Shown piece by piece: positions 24,552 through 32,107 of a DNA stretch of 35,628 nt. The notes beneath the pieces were generated by a model, which did no database searches, had not been told where the DNA came from, and saw only the letters and a program-made list of their open reading frames with translations. Each line of letters opens with the position of its first letter. Position 1 is the stretch's first letter. The DNA is from an uncultured Chloroflexales bacterium (lineage in GTDB: Bacteria > Chloroflexota > Chloroflexia > Chloroflexales > Chloroflexaceae): positions 1 to 35,628 of the forward strand of contig CALANA010000099.1 of the NCBI GenBank assembly GCA_937925925.1, written 5' to 3'. Position numbers and translations under genes: made by a program.

Positions 24552-25514
24552 ATGTCAGATCGTGGTAGTGTCAAAGGGCCAGTTGCCCGCCCAGGTATGG
24601 ATATTCCGTTACGTGGCGGTGCCATTGGTACCCTCATCGTTGTAGGGATTATTGCGCTGATTGCGCTGGTTGCCCTGTTTAATTCATATACGATTGTTGA
24701 GGCTGGTAGCCGGGCTGTGGTCAAAACCTTTGGTGAGGTAACGGATGTGTTTGATGAGGGGTTACACTTCCGTACACCATTTATCACCTCGGTCACGATT
24801 GTTGATGTGAAAACGCAGCGGTTGGCCTCAACCTCATCAGCGGCTTCACGTGACTTGCAGTTTGTCACCACGCAGGTGGTGCTGAACTATAGTCCCGATC
24901 CGGCACAGGTCGGTACGCTCGTACGCGAGATCGGCACCGACTATGAACAGAAGATCATCGACCCGGCGATCCAGGAGTCGGTGAAGGCGGCTACAGCCCA
25001 GTTTACGGCCGAACAATTGATCACCCAGCGTCCGCTCGTCTCGTCATCTATTCGCGATGTGCTGGTAGAGCGGCTTGGCTCACGTGGTATCCGGGTTGAG
25101 GAGGTATCGATCACAGACTTTAATTTCAGTGACGAATTCAGTCGAGCGATTGAAGCCAAACAGGTCGCCGAGCAAGATGCGCTCCGTGCCGAGCGCGAGT
25201 TGGAGCGGGCACGCATTGAGGCGCAGCAGCAGGTAGCACGTGCCGACGCTGAAGCCCAGGCCCGCCTGCGCGTGGCCGAGGCCGAGGCCGAAGCACTACG
25301 CTTGCAGCGCGAAGTCATCTCACCGGCGTTGCTCCAACTGCGGTTTATCGAGAAGTGGAATGGGGTGCTGCCGCGCTTCACGACTGGCGAGGGTGGGATT
25401 ATGCCGCTGATCAATATTCCCGCCGAAGATTTCCAGGAGGCACCTGTGTCCGTCGCGCCTGCGCCGCAGCCCGCGCCTGTGCCAGATCAGCCTGAGGTTG
25501 ATAGCACGCCATAA
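24552..25514 (+). CDS. Prohibitin-like SPFH/band 7 membrane protein
   Basis: The 320-residue product follows AAGGAG. One N-terminal membrane helix lies at about 24-45 (GTLIVVGIIALIALVALFNS). The SPFH domain follows at about 47-215 (IVEAGSRAVVKTFGEVTDVF, FRTPFITSVTIVDVKTQRL, VSITDFNFSDEFSRAIEAKQ), then a coiled coil rich in Ala/Glu/Arg (about 210-265) and a short Pro-rich tail. This is the prohibitin/HflC-like layout; such proteins form ring- or cage-like assemblies on the membrane and modulate proteases such as FtsH. No NfeD or HflK partner is adjacent, which favours a stand-alone prohibitin. The tail, with its PAPQPAPVP repeat, is outside the conserved domain. Confidence 0.93.
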   Translation: MSDRGSVKGPVARPGMDIPLRGGAIGTLIVVGIIALIALVALFNSYTIVEAGSRAVVKTFGEVTDVFDEGLHFRTPFITSVTIVDVKTQRLASTSSAASRDLQFVTTQVVLNYSPDPAQVGTLVREIGTDYEQKIIDPAIQESVKAATAQFTAEQLITQRPLVSSSIRDVLVERLGSRGIRVEEVSITDFNFSDEFSRAIEAKQVAEQDALRAERELERARIEAQQQVARADAEAQARLRVAEAEAEALRLQREVISPALLQLRFIEKWNGVLPRFTTGEGGIMPLINIPAEDFQEAPVSVAPAPQPAPVPDQPEVDSTP

Positions 25515-25892
25515 CGGGATCATACTGTTTCGACGTGACTGCATGGTCGTGTCATACACTCACATGACGCGATCGTTCATCACCCTATGGGTTTCACCGG
25601 AGTTTACCCCGTTCGACGACGCTCAGAGCTTGCCCTGAGCGCCGTCGAACGGGGCAGGCTCTGAGCGGAGCCGAAGGGGGCAGAGCAGTCTTTTTTCTCT
25701 TTCTGGTTCGCCCTTTTCGCATTCGCCGAAAAGGGCGAACCAGAAGCGCGTCCTTTCCACGCAGCCGCAGACGAATCGCGGTGGCGGATGACCCAGCGTA
25801 TACGTCTGAACATGAGGAGACCCCCTGTCCTCTCACCCCCTGCGAGCGGGGGAGTAGGAGGGTCGAATATGATACACATGGTTGTTCAGCTT
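25515..25892. other. Repeat-bearing convergent spacer
   Basis: The 378-nt gap between the converging SPFH and protoglobin genes. About 140 nt of it is the Cys-less repeat block described at 25606-25745. The remaining parts contain no gene. CTCTCACCCCCTGCGAGCGG near 25834 is a short G/C-rich sequence of the type seen in interspersed repeats. Confidence 0.6.
25606..25745 (-). repeat. CGTTCGxCTxCGCTCAGAGC module plus 19-bp hairpin, copy 2
   Basis: Opposing modules CCCCGTTCGACGACGCTCAG (25607-25626) and GAGCGGAGCCGAAGGGGGCA (25663-25682) are followed by a perfect hairpin. TTCTGGTTCGCCCTTTTCG (25701-25719) pairs with 25727-25745 around CATTCGC. The order module-then-hairpin is the inverse of the copy at 23833-24000. 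No terminal TCAGGACGTACGC repeats are visible. Confidence 0.8.
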
Positions 25893-26441
25893 CTACTGAC
25901 CAAGCAACAGGCGCCGCGCCAGACGTTCGCCGCCGACCAGTTCTGCCAGATGCCGTAACTGGTTATCCTCGTAGGCCTGATTAAAAATCGCCACATCGAG
26001 TGCCAGTACCTTGTGAAACGCTTTCAGCGCCGCTTCGGGCTGGCTACTCTGGCGGGCCACCTGCTCACCAAAGGGCATCACCACGTCCAGCATTGCCAAT
26101 GGATAGCGCACCGGTAAGCCGATACGTACATGGATCTGCCCGATGGACATACGGCTGCGGGCATACGCTTCATCATAGGTGCCACAGAACAGGGCAATGA
26201 ACCACTGCTGGAGCATTGAGTGCAGACGATCCTGATGAACGCCTTGCAGATATTCGGCGGTATGGGGATGGGCAAAAAGCCGGGCATAAAAGGCTTCGGT
26301 CATCGCGGGTGCAACGGCTGTGGCTGTACTGGATAACTCACCCAGCAAGCGTTGTTCATCTGCATGCAGATTCATGAGATCAATCAGTTCGCCAAGTACC
26401 GCTTCATTTTGAATCTGCCAACTTGAGCGCTCAGTGGTCAT
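25893..26441 (-). CDS. Single-domain protoglobin (globin-coupled-sensor globin fold)
   Basis: The 182-residue product begins at ATG 26441 behind AAGGAG. The segment from about 79 to 116 (QWFIALFCGTYDEAYARSRM, then IGQIHVRIGLPVRYPL) is the hallmark of the globin-coupled sensor/protoglobin family. His104 in IGxxHxRIGL is the expected proximal haem ligand. The protein stops after the globin helices, with no methyl-accepting, GGDEF or other output domain, so it is a stand-alone globin that may bind O2, NO or CO, or act with a separate partner. No histidine kinase or cyclase is adjacent. It converges with the SPFH gene. Confidence 0.88.
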   Translation of the reverse strand: MTTERSSWQIQNEAVLGELIDLMNLHADEQRLLGELSSTATAVAPAMTEAFYARLFAHPHTAEYLQGVHQDRLHSMLQQWFIALFCGTYDEAYARSRMSIGQIHVRIGLPVRYPLAMLDVVMPFGEQVARQSSQPEAALKAFHKVLALDVAIFNQAYEDNQLRHLAELVGGERLARRLLLGQ

Positions 26442-26973
26442 AGTGTTCTCCTTAAAATGGATAGGTTGTACTCACATGGCAAAATGTAGATTCTTACGCG
26501 AGTAGAACATATAGTCTGGTAATTGGTCGTCTTCCACGTGACATAAGACACAGTATGTATAATACCGTATCTCCAACACAGTGCGCAAGTATGTTGGGCG
26601 AATTGGTTCAAATTGGCGGAGAAAGACGGACAGAAACGGCGCTCTGGAGCGATTATAGCGGAGAGCAACCCTATTGAGCCACGCTGGTTGTTGGGGCGGG
26701 TTCAGACCCCGCCCTTACCGCTGTTGGGGCGGAGTTCAAACCTGCCCGTACTGGGATCGAGATGGATCTAAGGTTACTGCTCGCTTGCGGGTGGCGTCGG
26801 TTGTGCTATAGCTATCACCTTTACGGGAATCGCGATGGCTCAAGGTTACTACTTGCTGCTGTAGTAACACAAACGCTCATTCGGGGTTTCTGTGCCCCAT
26901 TGTGGTACCATGAAGAACACGAAAAACAGGATTTTTTACGAATGGGACATCGGATTGGTATAAGGAGTGCAGC
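26442..26973. other. Divergent spacer between protoglobin and chrA
   Basis: The 532 nt include the ribosome binding sites of both flanking genes and a 33-bp tandem repeat (26689-26751). AAGGTTACT occurs twice, near 26770 and 26844. No ORF with a ribosome binding site is present apart from the flanking genes. Confidence 0.5.
26689..26751 (+). repeat. Two copies of a 33-bp GGGGCGGG repeat
   Basis: TGTTGGGGCGGGTTCAGACC (26689) and TGTTGGGGCGGAGTTCAAAC (26722) start two successive units. The first folds as GGGCGGG (26694-26700) / CCCGCCC (26708-26714). It is REP-like. Confidence 0.7.
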
Positions 26974-28308
26974 ATGACATCACCTTCAGCGGTGCAGTCG
27001 GCAGAACCGGCCAACCCGGCGGTGGCAGTATCGTTTCGGCAGGCGTTACAGTTCTGGGTCAAGCTTGGATTTATCAGTTTTGGTGGTGCAGCGGGGCAGA
27101 TCGCCATGATGCATCAGGAGTTAGTTGAACGTAAGCAGTGGATTAGTGAGCGCCAGTTTCTACGGGCGCTCAATTTTTGTATGCTGCTGCCTGGGCCCGA
27201 AGCGCAGCAACTGGCGACGTATATGGGCTGGCAATTGCATGGCCTGCCGGGGGGCATAGTGGCCGGGGTGTTCTTTGTGCTGCCGTCGATATGTGTACTG
27301 CTCGCTTTGAGCTGGCTGGCGGTCATGTATGCTGACATACCGGTTGTGTCCGGGTTGTTTTATGGCATCCAGGGCGTCGTTCTGGCGATTGTGGTCGATT
27401 CAATGCTACGGATCGCGCAGCGTGCGCTGATGCACCGGGTGTTTCTCCTGTTTGCGGTTGGTGCGTTTGTGGCTTTGCAATGGTTAGACTGGCCGTTCCC
27501 GCTCGTTATTGCAGTGGCGGCAGGAGCAGGCGTGCTGCTCCACCGTTGGGTCCCCCAGGTGTTTCCCCACACCTGGGAGACCCGCACTATGGTCACTGCC
27601 AGGGAAGCCGAGAACGTACCTTCACTGGCGCACAGTCTGCGCTTGATCGCAGTGTTTGCCCTGTTATGGAGTCTGCCGGTCGGAACGCTCTGGTTGTGGC
27701 GTGGCGGCAGTGATGTCCTGATACAACTGGCCCTGTTTTTCACGCAGGCCGCGTTTATCACCTTTGGTGGTGCCTACGCCGTCTTAACCTATGTAGCCGA
27801 TGTGGCTGTCAATCAGTACCAGTGGCTCGCGCCGGAACAGATGATCCAGGGCATCGGTCTGGCCGAAACAACCCCTGGGCCAACCATTATGGTGACGCAG
27901 TATGTGGGCTTTATCGCCGCGTGGCACCATGCCGATGCATTTACGCCGGGGCTGTATGGCACCCTGGGCGCACTGGTGACCACATATGTCACCTTTTTAC
28001 CCTGCTTTCTCTTTATTTTTCTGGGAGCGCCTTATATTGAGTTTCTGGCCCACCAGACCTACTTACAGGCCGCATTGACCGGCGTAACGGCCACAGTGGT
28101 CGGCGTAATTGCAAACCTGGCGTTTTTTTTGGGTAACAGGGTGCTGTTTCCGGTCGATGTCTCGCTGGCCGGCCTGGAGTGGATGGCGCTATTCCTGGCT
28201 GGCAGTGCATTTCTGCTATCGCGCTATGGTAAGTGGCCGGTGTACTGGATCGTGCTGCTGGGCGCACTGATCGGTATGCTGTGGAAGTGGTGGGGGTCGC
28301 TATTGTAG
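26974..28308 (+). CDS. chrA: Chromate transporter, CHR family (two-domain ChrA)
   Basis: The 444-residue product starts at ATG 26974 behind AAGGAG. It has two homologous halves, each with the CHR signature. In the first: FWVKLGFISFGGAAGQIAMM, ERKQWISERQFLRAL and LLPGPEAQQLATYMGW. In the second, shorter match: FFTQAAFITFGGAYAVLTYV, QWLAPEQMIQGIGLAETTPG. These are the paired domains of long-chain ChrA proteins, which have about ten to twelve membrane helices and export chromate by coupling to the ion gradient. It is expressed alone, with no ChrB-type regulator nearby. Homologues can have other anion substrates, so chromate resistance is inferred from the family. Confidence 0.93.
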   Translation: MTSPSAVQSAEPANPAVAVSFRQALQFWVKLGFISFGGAAGQIAMMHQELVERKQWISERQFLRALNFCMLLPGPEAQQLATYMGWQLHGLPGGIVAGVFFVLPSICVLLALSWLAVMYADIPVVSGLFYGIQGVVLAIVVDSMLRIAQRALMHRVFLLFAVGAFVALQWLDWPFPLVIAVAAGAGVLLHRWVPQVFPHTWETRTMVTAREAENVPSLAHSLRLIAVFALLWSLPVGTLWLWRGGSDVLIQLALFFTQAAFITFGGAYAVLTYVADVAVNQYQWLAPEQMIQGIGLAETTPGPTIMVTQYVGFIAAWHHADAFTPGLYGTLGALVTTYVTFLPCFLFIFLGAPYIEFLAHQTYLQAALTGVTATVVGVIANLAFFLGNRVLFPVDVSLAGLEWMALFLAGSAFLLSRYGKWPVYWIVLLGALIGMLWKWWGSLL

Positions 28309-28401
28309 CGCTACAGCAGAGCAGTATGGCGACTCTGGCTACATAAACTACGGCGCGGTAACTTTGAAGGTCACCACGCCGCATCAGGAAGGCTTAAACA
28401 C

Positions 28402-28476
28402 TGGTGAGCCGGGTGGGGATCGAACCCACGACACACTGATTAAAAGTCAGGTGCTCTACCGCTGAGCTACCGGCCC
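28402..28476 (-). tRNA. tRNA-Lys (UUU)
   Basis: Read on the minus strand the sequence folds as a cloverleaf: acceptor GGGCCGG/CCGGCTC (one G-U pair), D-arm GCTC/GAGC, anticodon arm CCTGA-CTTTTAA-TCAGT with anticodon TTT, and T-arm GTGGG-TTCGATC-CCCAC. CCA is encoded at the 3' end (28402-28404). The outermost anticodon-stem pair (27:43) is a C-U mismatch. The remaining pairs are good. Confidence 0.93.
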
Positions 28477-28521
28477 ACAATTGCATTATAGCCCGATACG
28501 GCAATACTGGCAAGCACCTGT

Positions 28522-28632
28522 GTACGTGTTCACTTTTCGCCTGGGAGCGCGGGCATCCTGCTCTCGCATGCGCGACGGCGGGCGGGACGCCCGCGCTCCC
28601 AGGTGTGCGCATTACCCCCAGTATCAACGGTT
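28522..28632 (+). mobile_element. Miniature element flanked by a 10-bp direct repeat
   Basis: The 111-bp block begins GTACGTGTTCAC and ends GTATCAACGGTT. It is bracketed by AAGCACCTGT at 28512-28521 and 28633-28642. The interior has the inverted repeat GGGAGCGCGGGC / GCCCGCGCTCCC. Ends and interior match the elements at 2552 and 3037. Confidence 0.6.
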
Positions 28633-28648
28633 AAGCACCTGTCAATTT

Positions 28649-28677
28649 TTGCCCGACGCACTCCTCCCTGCTATAAT
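28649..28677 (+). promoter_or_regulatory. Sigma-70 promoter of the DUF4350 gene
   Basis: TTGCCC at 28649-28654, a 17-nt spacer and a perfect TATAAT at 28672-28677. The predicted start of transcription is near 28684, about 20 nt before ATG 28705. It begins just after the miniature element. Confidence 0.7.
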
Positions 28678-28704
28678 GCATATCGCTGTGCCAGTATTGG
28701 CCCG

Positions 28705-29910
28705 ATGTTTTCACCCATAGAGCGTCTTATGAAACAACGCCGCGATCTGATCATTTTGCTGGGCCTGTTTGTTATTCTGGTCGTGTTTACGATCCTGGGG
28801 CCGGGTCGTTCACGTGACGAGAGCTGGAGTAGCCGTCCGACAACCCACTCCAGCCAGGCCGGGGGGGCGATGGCTTTGCTCCGCTGGACGCGCAGCCTGG
28901 GCTATGACGTGCGCCAGTTGCAGTACACCACATTTGCGCTGGATCGGCAGACGAGTGCGCTGTTTATTTTGAATCCCTCGGTTACTATCAATCCCTCTGA
29001 AGCAGAAATCGTGCTGGAATGGGTCGAGCAAGGCGGTACGCTGATTCTGGCTGATGATCGTACACCATTTTTTCGCGCGGCCAATACGCTGTTGCGCGAG
29101 CTGCAATTGCAGATCCAACTCTATGACGGCGAAGGTGACGCAGATGCCGCCAGTGGGCGCATCGACCAGGCGCCGGTCTTGCAGCCCGTCTTTTATGCGC
29201 CGCCCGTACGGATGATCACCGCTCGTACCACGCAGGTCGTTGTTGCTGATGATGACCAGGTGGTCACTCTGGTTGGGTTGAGCGATGGCGCGGTGCTGGT
29301 AGGTCTCAAACGGGGACAGGGCTATGTCTACGTCAGTTCGGCTATTTTTCCCTTCACCAATCTGGGCCTGCGGGAACAACACAACGCTGACCTGATCCTG
29401 AACCTGTTGCGCCGTGTACCACAGGGCGGTCAGATTGTGTTTGATGAGTATCATCATGGCTTTTTCACCCCGCCCTCGCTCCGATCAATAATGCTCAGCA
29501 ATCCCTGGGGATGGGCGCTGTTGTATGCGCTGGCAGTTATGGTTGCGTATCTGATTCTGACCGGGCGGCGCTTTGGGCGGCCCATTCCTCTGCGCGAGGA
29601 GGTCGCCTTGCGCAGCAGCGCCGAGTATGTGGAGAGTATGGCCGACCTGTTTCAGCGCAGTGGCAAGCGGGCATTTGTGCTGCGCCACTACTATACCGCT
29701 CTCAAACGACGACTGGCACGCCCCTATGGACTGAACCCCGATCTGGACGATGCGGCCTTTGTGTCGGAACTGGCGCGCTATGCAGACATCGATCAACTGG
29801 CGCTGCAAACGCTGCTCAACCAGCTGCGACGCCAGCGCGTGAGCGAAGAGGCACTTGTGCGAGCGGTGATCGAGGCCGATAGCATGGCCGTGAAGCGTGA
29901 GCAACGATGA
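28705..29910 (+). CDS. DUF4350 domain protein, membrane-anchored
   Basis: The product is 401 residues from ATG 28705 (MFSPIERLMKQRRD). ATG 28729 (MKQRRDLII) is an equally possible start. One N-terminal helix (LIILLGLFVILVVFTILGP) is followed by a large domain: SQAGGAMALLRWTRSLGYDV, then SEAEIVLEWVEQGGTLILAD, the DUF4350 core. A second helix (WGWALLYALAVMVAYLILTG) precedes a C-terminal cytoplasmic part. DUF4350 proteins are often encoded with MoxR ATPases and DUF58 proteins, but those partners are not within the window. The stop overlaps the next gene by four bases. A promoter is visible just upstream. The role is not known; the fold resembles GldG/ABC-type accessory proteins. Confidence 0.82.
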   Translation: MFSPIERLMKQRRDLIILLGLFVILVVFTILGPGRSRDESWSSRPTTHSSQAGGAMALLRWTRSLGYDVRQLQYTTFALDRQTSALFILNPSVTINPSEAEIVLEWVEQGGTLILADDRTPFFRAANTLLRELQLQIQLYDGEGDADAASGRIDQAPVLQPVFYAPPVRMITARTTQVVVADDDQVVTLVGLSDGAVLVGLKRGQGYVYVSSAIFPFTNLGLREQHNADLILNLLRRVPQGGQIVFDEYHHGFFTPPSLRSIMLSNPWGWALLYALAVMVAYLILTGRRFGRPIPLREEVALRSSAEYVESMADLFQRSGKRAFVLRHYYTALKRRLARPYGLNPDLDDAAFVSELARYADIDQLALQTLLNQLRRQRVSEEALVRAVIEADSMAVKREQR

Positions 29911-30857
29911 TCGCCCGACGCCTCAACCCTATCCTGGACATGCTAGACGAAGGACTGCGGCTGTATCGGCGCGGGTTTGTGGGCTTTGTCCTCGTAACGG
30001 CGATCTGGTTCGTACCAGTAGTGATCGGCATCAGCCTGTCAATTGCCGCTGCCCGCTATTGGGGTGCCTGGGTGACATTGCTTATTCTGCTGGGGTGGGG
30101 GCTGGGCACTATACCCCTCTCTATGTATCTGGTCGGCGGGTTGAGTCGCGCTCTGCTGATGATCCAGCACGGCTACAATGTGCAGGTGTGGTCAGCACTG
30201 GCAATCCATCCCCTGCGGGCGACGGGGATGGGGTGCTACGGCCTGGTGTTGTACATCATCGCCAGTATCGCCAGTTCCATGGTTAGCTTTCTATGTCTCT
30301 GCCCGCTGTATACGATGATGGTTGGCACCATAGGCAGTATCGGTTTTTTTACGGAAACCGCCGGGCATCTGGGAACCGGACTGGCTATCCTGTCGGGGAT
30401 TATGCTGATGATGGTGTTTGTGCTGTACTATGGCTTGAGCCTGGTACTCAGCGGCGCAACGTTCGGCACACTGGTGTATGGCCTGCAGCCATTTGTGCAA
30501 GACTCGCTGTCATTTGGCAACGCCATTCAGCGCAGTATCGACCTGATTCTGTATCGTCTGGGCTATAATCTGCTGGCCTTTATGTTTGCCAGCGCGGTTT
30601 TTGGGGCGATGGCAATTGCGGTGACGGTGGCGGTGGGGGTGCTGATACCGCTACCATTAGTACTGGCGCTGGGCGGCGAGTCGCTGGTAGTGCAGGGAGT
30701 AAGTGCCAGTGCCTGGTTGCTGGGGGTGGCGCTGGTGTTACCGCCGCTCCCGATCTGGATGGCCCTGCTCTACCAACACAATCTGCAACGCTGGCAGGGC
30801 GCTGATCTGTCGGAGCGGATTGCTGTGCTTAAGCCACACCCGCCGCTCGATATGTAA
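29907..30857 (+). CDS. Polytopic membrane protein coupled to the DUF4350 gene
   Basis: The 316-residue product starts inside the ATGA overlap with the preceding gene, which implies translational coupling. It has about six hydrophobic segments: FVGFVLVTAIWFVPVVIGIS, WVTLLILLGWGLGTIPLSMY, GCYGLVLYIIASIASSMVSF, TGLAILSGIMLMMVFVLYYG, LLAFMFASAVFGAMAIAVTV and WLLGVALVLPPLPIW. The LVYGLQPFVQDSLSFGNAIQ segment with RSIDL resembles membrane proteins related to the glycerophosphodiesterase membrane-domain group, but the likeness is weak. There is no catalytic motif. The function is unknown; the coupling suggests a membrane partner of the DUF4350 protein. Confidence 0.75.
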   Translation: MIARRLNPILDMLDEGLRLYRRGFVGFVLVTAIWFVPVVIGISLSIAAARYWGAWVTLLILLGWGLGTIPLSMYLVGGLSRALLMIQHGYNVQVWSALAIHPLRATGMGCYGLVLYIIASIASSMVSFLCLCPLYTMMVGTIGSIGFFTETAGHLGTGLAILSGIMLMMVFVLYYGLSLVLSGATFGTLVYGLQPFVQDSLSFGNAIQRSIDLILYRLGYNLLAFMFASAVFGAMAIAVTVAVGVLIPLPLVLALGGESLVVQGVSASAWLLGVALVLPPLPIWMALLYQHNLQRWQGADLSERIAVLKPHPPLDM

Positions 30858-30868
30858 GCTCCGCCGTG

Positions 30869-31063
30869 TCAGATTGTGCATGACGCGCAACCCCAGTTCA
30901 CGATCAGCCCTTCCAAACGTCGCCGTGCCAGCATACGTACGGCGGTACCAGTCGAGCCAGCGCGTATTCCCTCACTGCGTGTGCGATCCTCGAGCAACGC
31001 CATTTCACCCAGCACCTGCCCCGCTTGAATATGGGCAATACGACAGAGTTCGAGATCCCGCAC
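30869..31063 (-). pseudogene. Fragment of a cyclic-nucleotide-binding (Crp/Fnr-like) domain
   Basis: A 64-codon minus-strand frame from a GTG at 31063 reads IQAGQVLGEMALLEDRTRSE and then AVRMLARRRLEGLI. This is the phosphate-binding cassette pattern (G-x-GEMALL-x-RSA) of cNMP-binding domains. The frame stays open a little further upstream but lacks the N-terminal half of the domain, and no DNA-binding or catalytic part follows. There is no ribosome binding site. It is most likely the remnant of a larger sensor or regulator gene. Confidence 0.6.
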
Positions 31064-31311
31064 ACCGCCAGCGTTGATTGTGGCCCGGACGTACGATCGA
31101 CGCCAATATCTGGCAACCGTATCTCAAGCCTGTTGAAAACGGTAAGTATGTTAAACGATGTCTTCGTCATTTTATCGAATATCCATAGAGTACACCGATT
31201 TTGGTGCATTGTCACGTGTCGATAATAAAGAACCTTTGTTCTATTTGGGAATAACATGGGGCAAAATGGTGAAAAAGTATAGAGGATATTGAGAAATGTT
31301 AGACAAAGGGG

Positions 31312-31341
31312 TTGACTTTAACCGTTGCCTAATGCTATAGT
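31312..31341 (+). promoter_or_regulatory. Sigma-70 promoter with extended -10
   Basis: TTGACT at 31312-31317, an 18-nt spacer ending in TGC, and TATAGT at 31336-31341. It points toward the sigma-factor gene, with a predicted leader of about 760 nt if it serves that gene. Alternatively it drives a short non-coding transcript. Confidence 0.6.
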
Positions 31342-31570
31342 AGCTCCATAGACAAATGGGGTGCCCTGTCTGCGTCCCTCTGCTGTGTGCTACGACTGGG
31401 GTTTGGGGGTGCGCTCTCAACCCCATCTTGTTGTCAAACATGGACAGCATACTCATTGGCGAGGAGCTGAACCAGGGAGGTACATCCTTGTTTCAGCTTT
31501 TATTATGGATATGCCCAGGATAGCAGGATGGACACAGCCGTGTTAGACGCGGGTCTTGTTCCTTGACACA

Positions 31571-31680
31571 GGAGTGAGAGACGAGAAGCAAGAAGCGAGA
31601 AACGAGAACGGGCACGGTACCGCTCGGCCATACCGAACGTTTATTGTTTCTCACTCGTCACTCCGCGCTTCTCACTCCTC
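31571..31680 (+). repeat. Imperfect 40-bp inverted repeat GGAGTGAGA...GAGAAAC
   Basis: The left arm starts GGAGTGAGAGACGAGAAGCA at 31571. The right arm, read in reverse complement from 31680, gives GAGGAGTGAGAAGCGCGGAG then TGACGAGTGAGAAAC. Identity is about 70 percent. It lies in the spacer between the two sigma-factor promoters. Confidence 0.55.
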
Positions 31681-31895
31681 AGATGGTGTGGGTTTTGTTG
31701 TATGGAATACGATAGAAAGGATAACACTGCCCGGGCTGTAATTTCGGCCAGATGATCACTATAGTGTTCAGCCGTCCACCATCAATGTCTGGTACATCGG
31801 AGATCCGTCCGGGTCATTCACAGCATCAGTGCCCAATGATTGTTGACGAGCCACGACATTGGCATGACGGGGTTCTTGCGAAGCATTGAATGTAA

Positions 31896-31942
31896 CCAGA
31901 CAGCTTGTCTGGCTTGCAAGGTATCTTGACAGGTTGTATATT
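31896..31942 (+). promoter_or_regulatory. Palindrome plus promoter in front of the sigma-factor gene
   Basis: CCAGACA-GCT-TGTCTGG (31896-31912) is immediately followed by TTGCAA (31914-31919), a 17-nt spacer and TATATT (31937-31942). A repressor or activator bound at the palindrome would touch the -35 box. Transcription would start near 31949, upstream of the ATG chosen at 32108. Confidence 0.5.
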
Positions 31943-32107
31943 ATGTCTATACAGGCGTTTTTTCGCTTTGTATCAACTCCTACAGGTGAGCATGCACCAG
32001 AGCGACAGGTAGCCGATGCCCCTGTAGAATACCTAAATCACCACACGAGGCAAAACGGTAAAGCCATGGCGACACAAAGACAAATGATTGCACAGGAGAC
32101 AGGGCCT

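Larger units (their letters stand above)
30858..32107. other. Long spacer before the sigma-factor gene
   Basis: About 1,250 nt with no intact gene. It contains a cyclic-nucleotide-binding remnant (30869-31063, minus), a promoter with an extended -10 (31312-31341), an imperfect inverted repeat (31571-31680), and a palindrome next to a second promoter (31896-31942). The open frame upstream of 32108 is 74 codons long but starts before the second promoter. Confidence 0.6.

Noticed and set aside
31886..32107. Longer N-terminus for the sigma factor
   Set aside because: The frame is open from 31886, but that start lies upstream of the promoter at 31914-31942 and lacks a ribosome binding site; AGGAG supports 32108.
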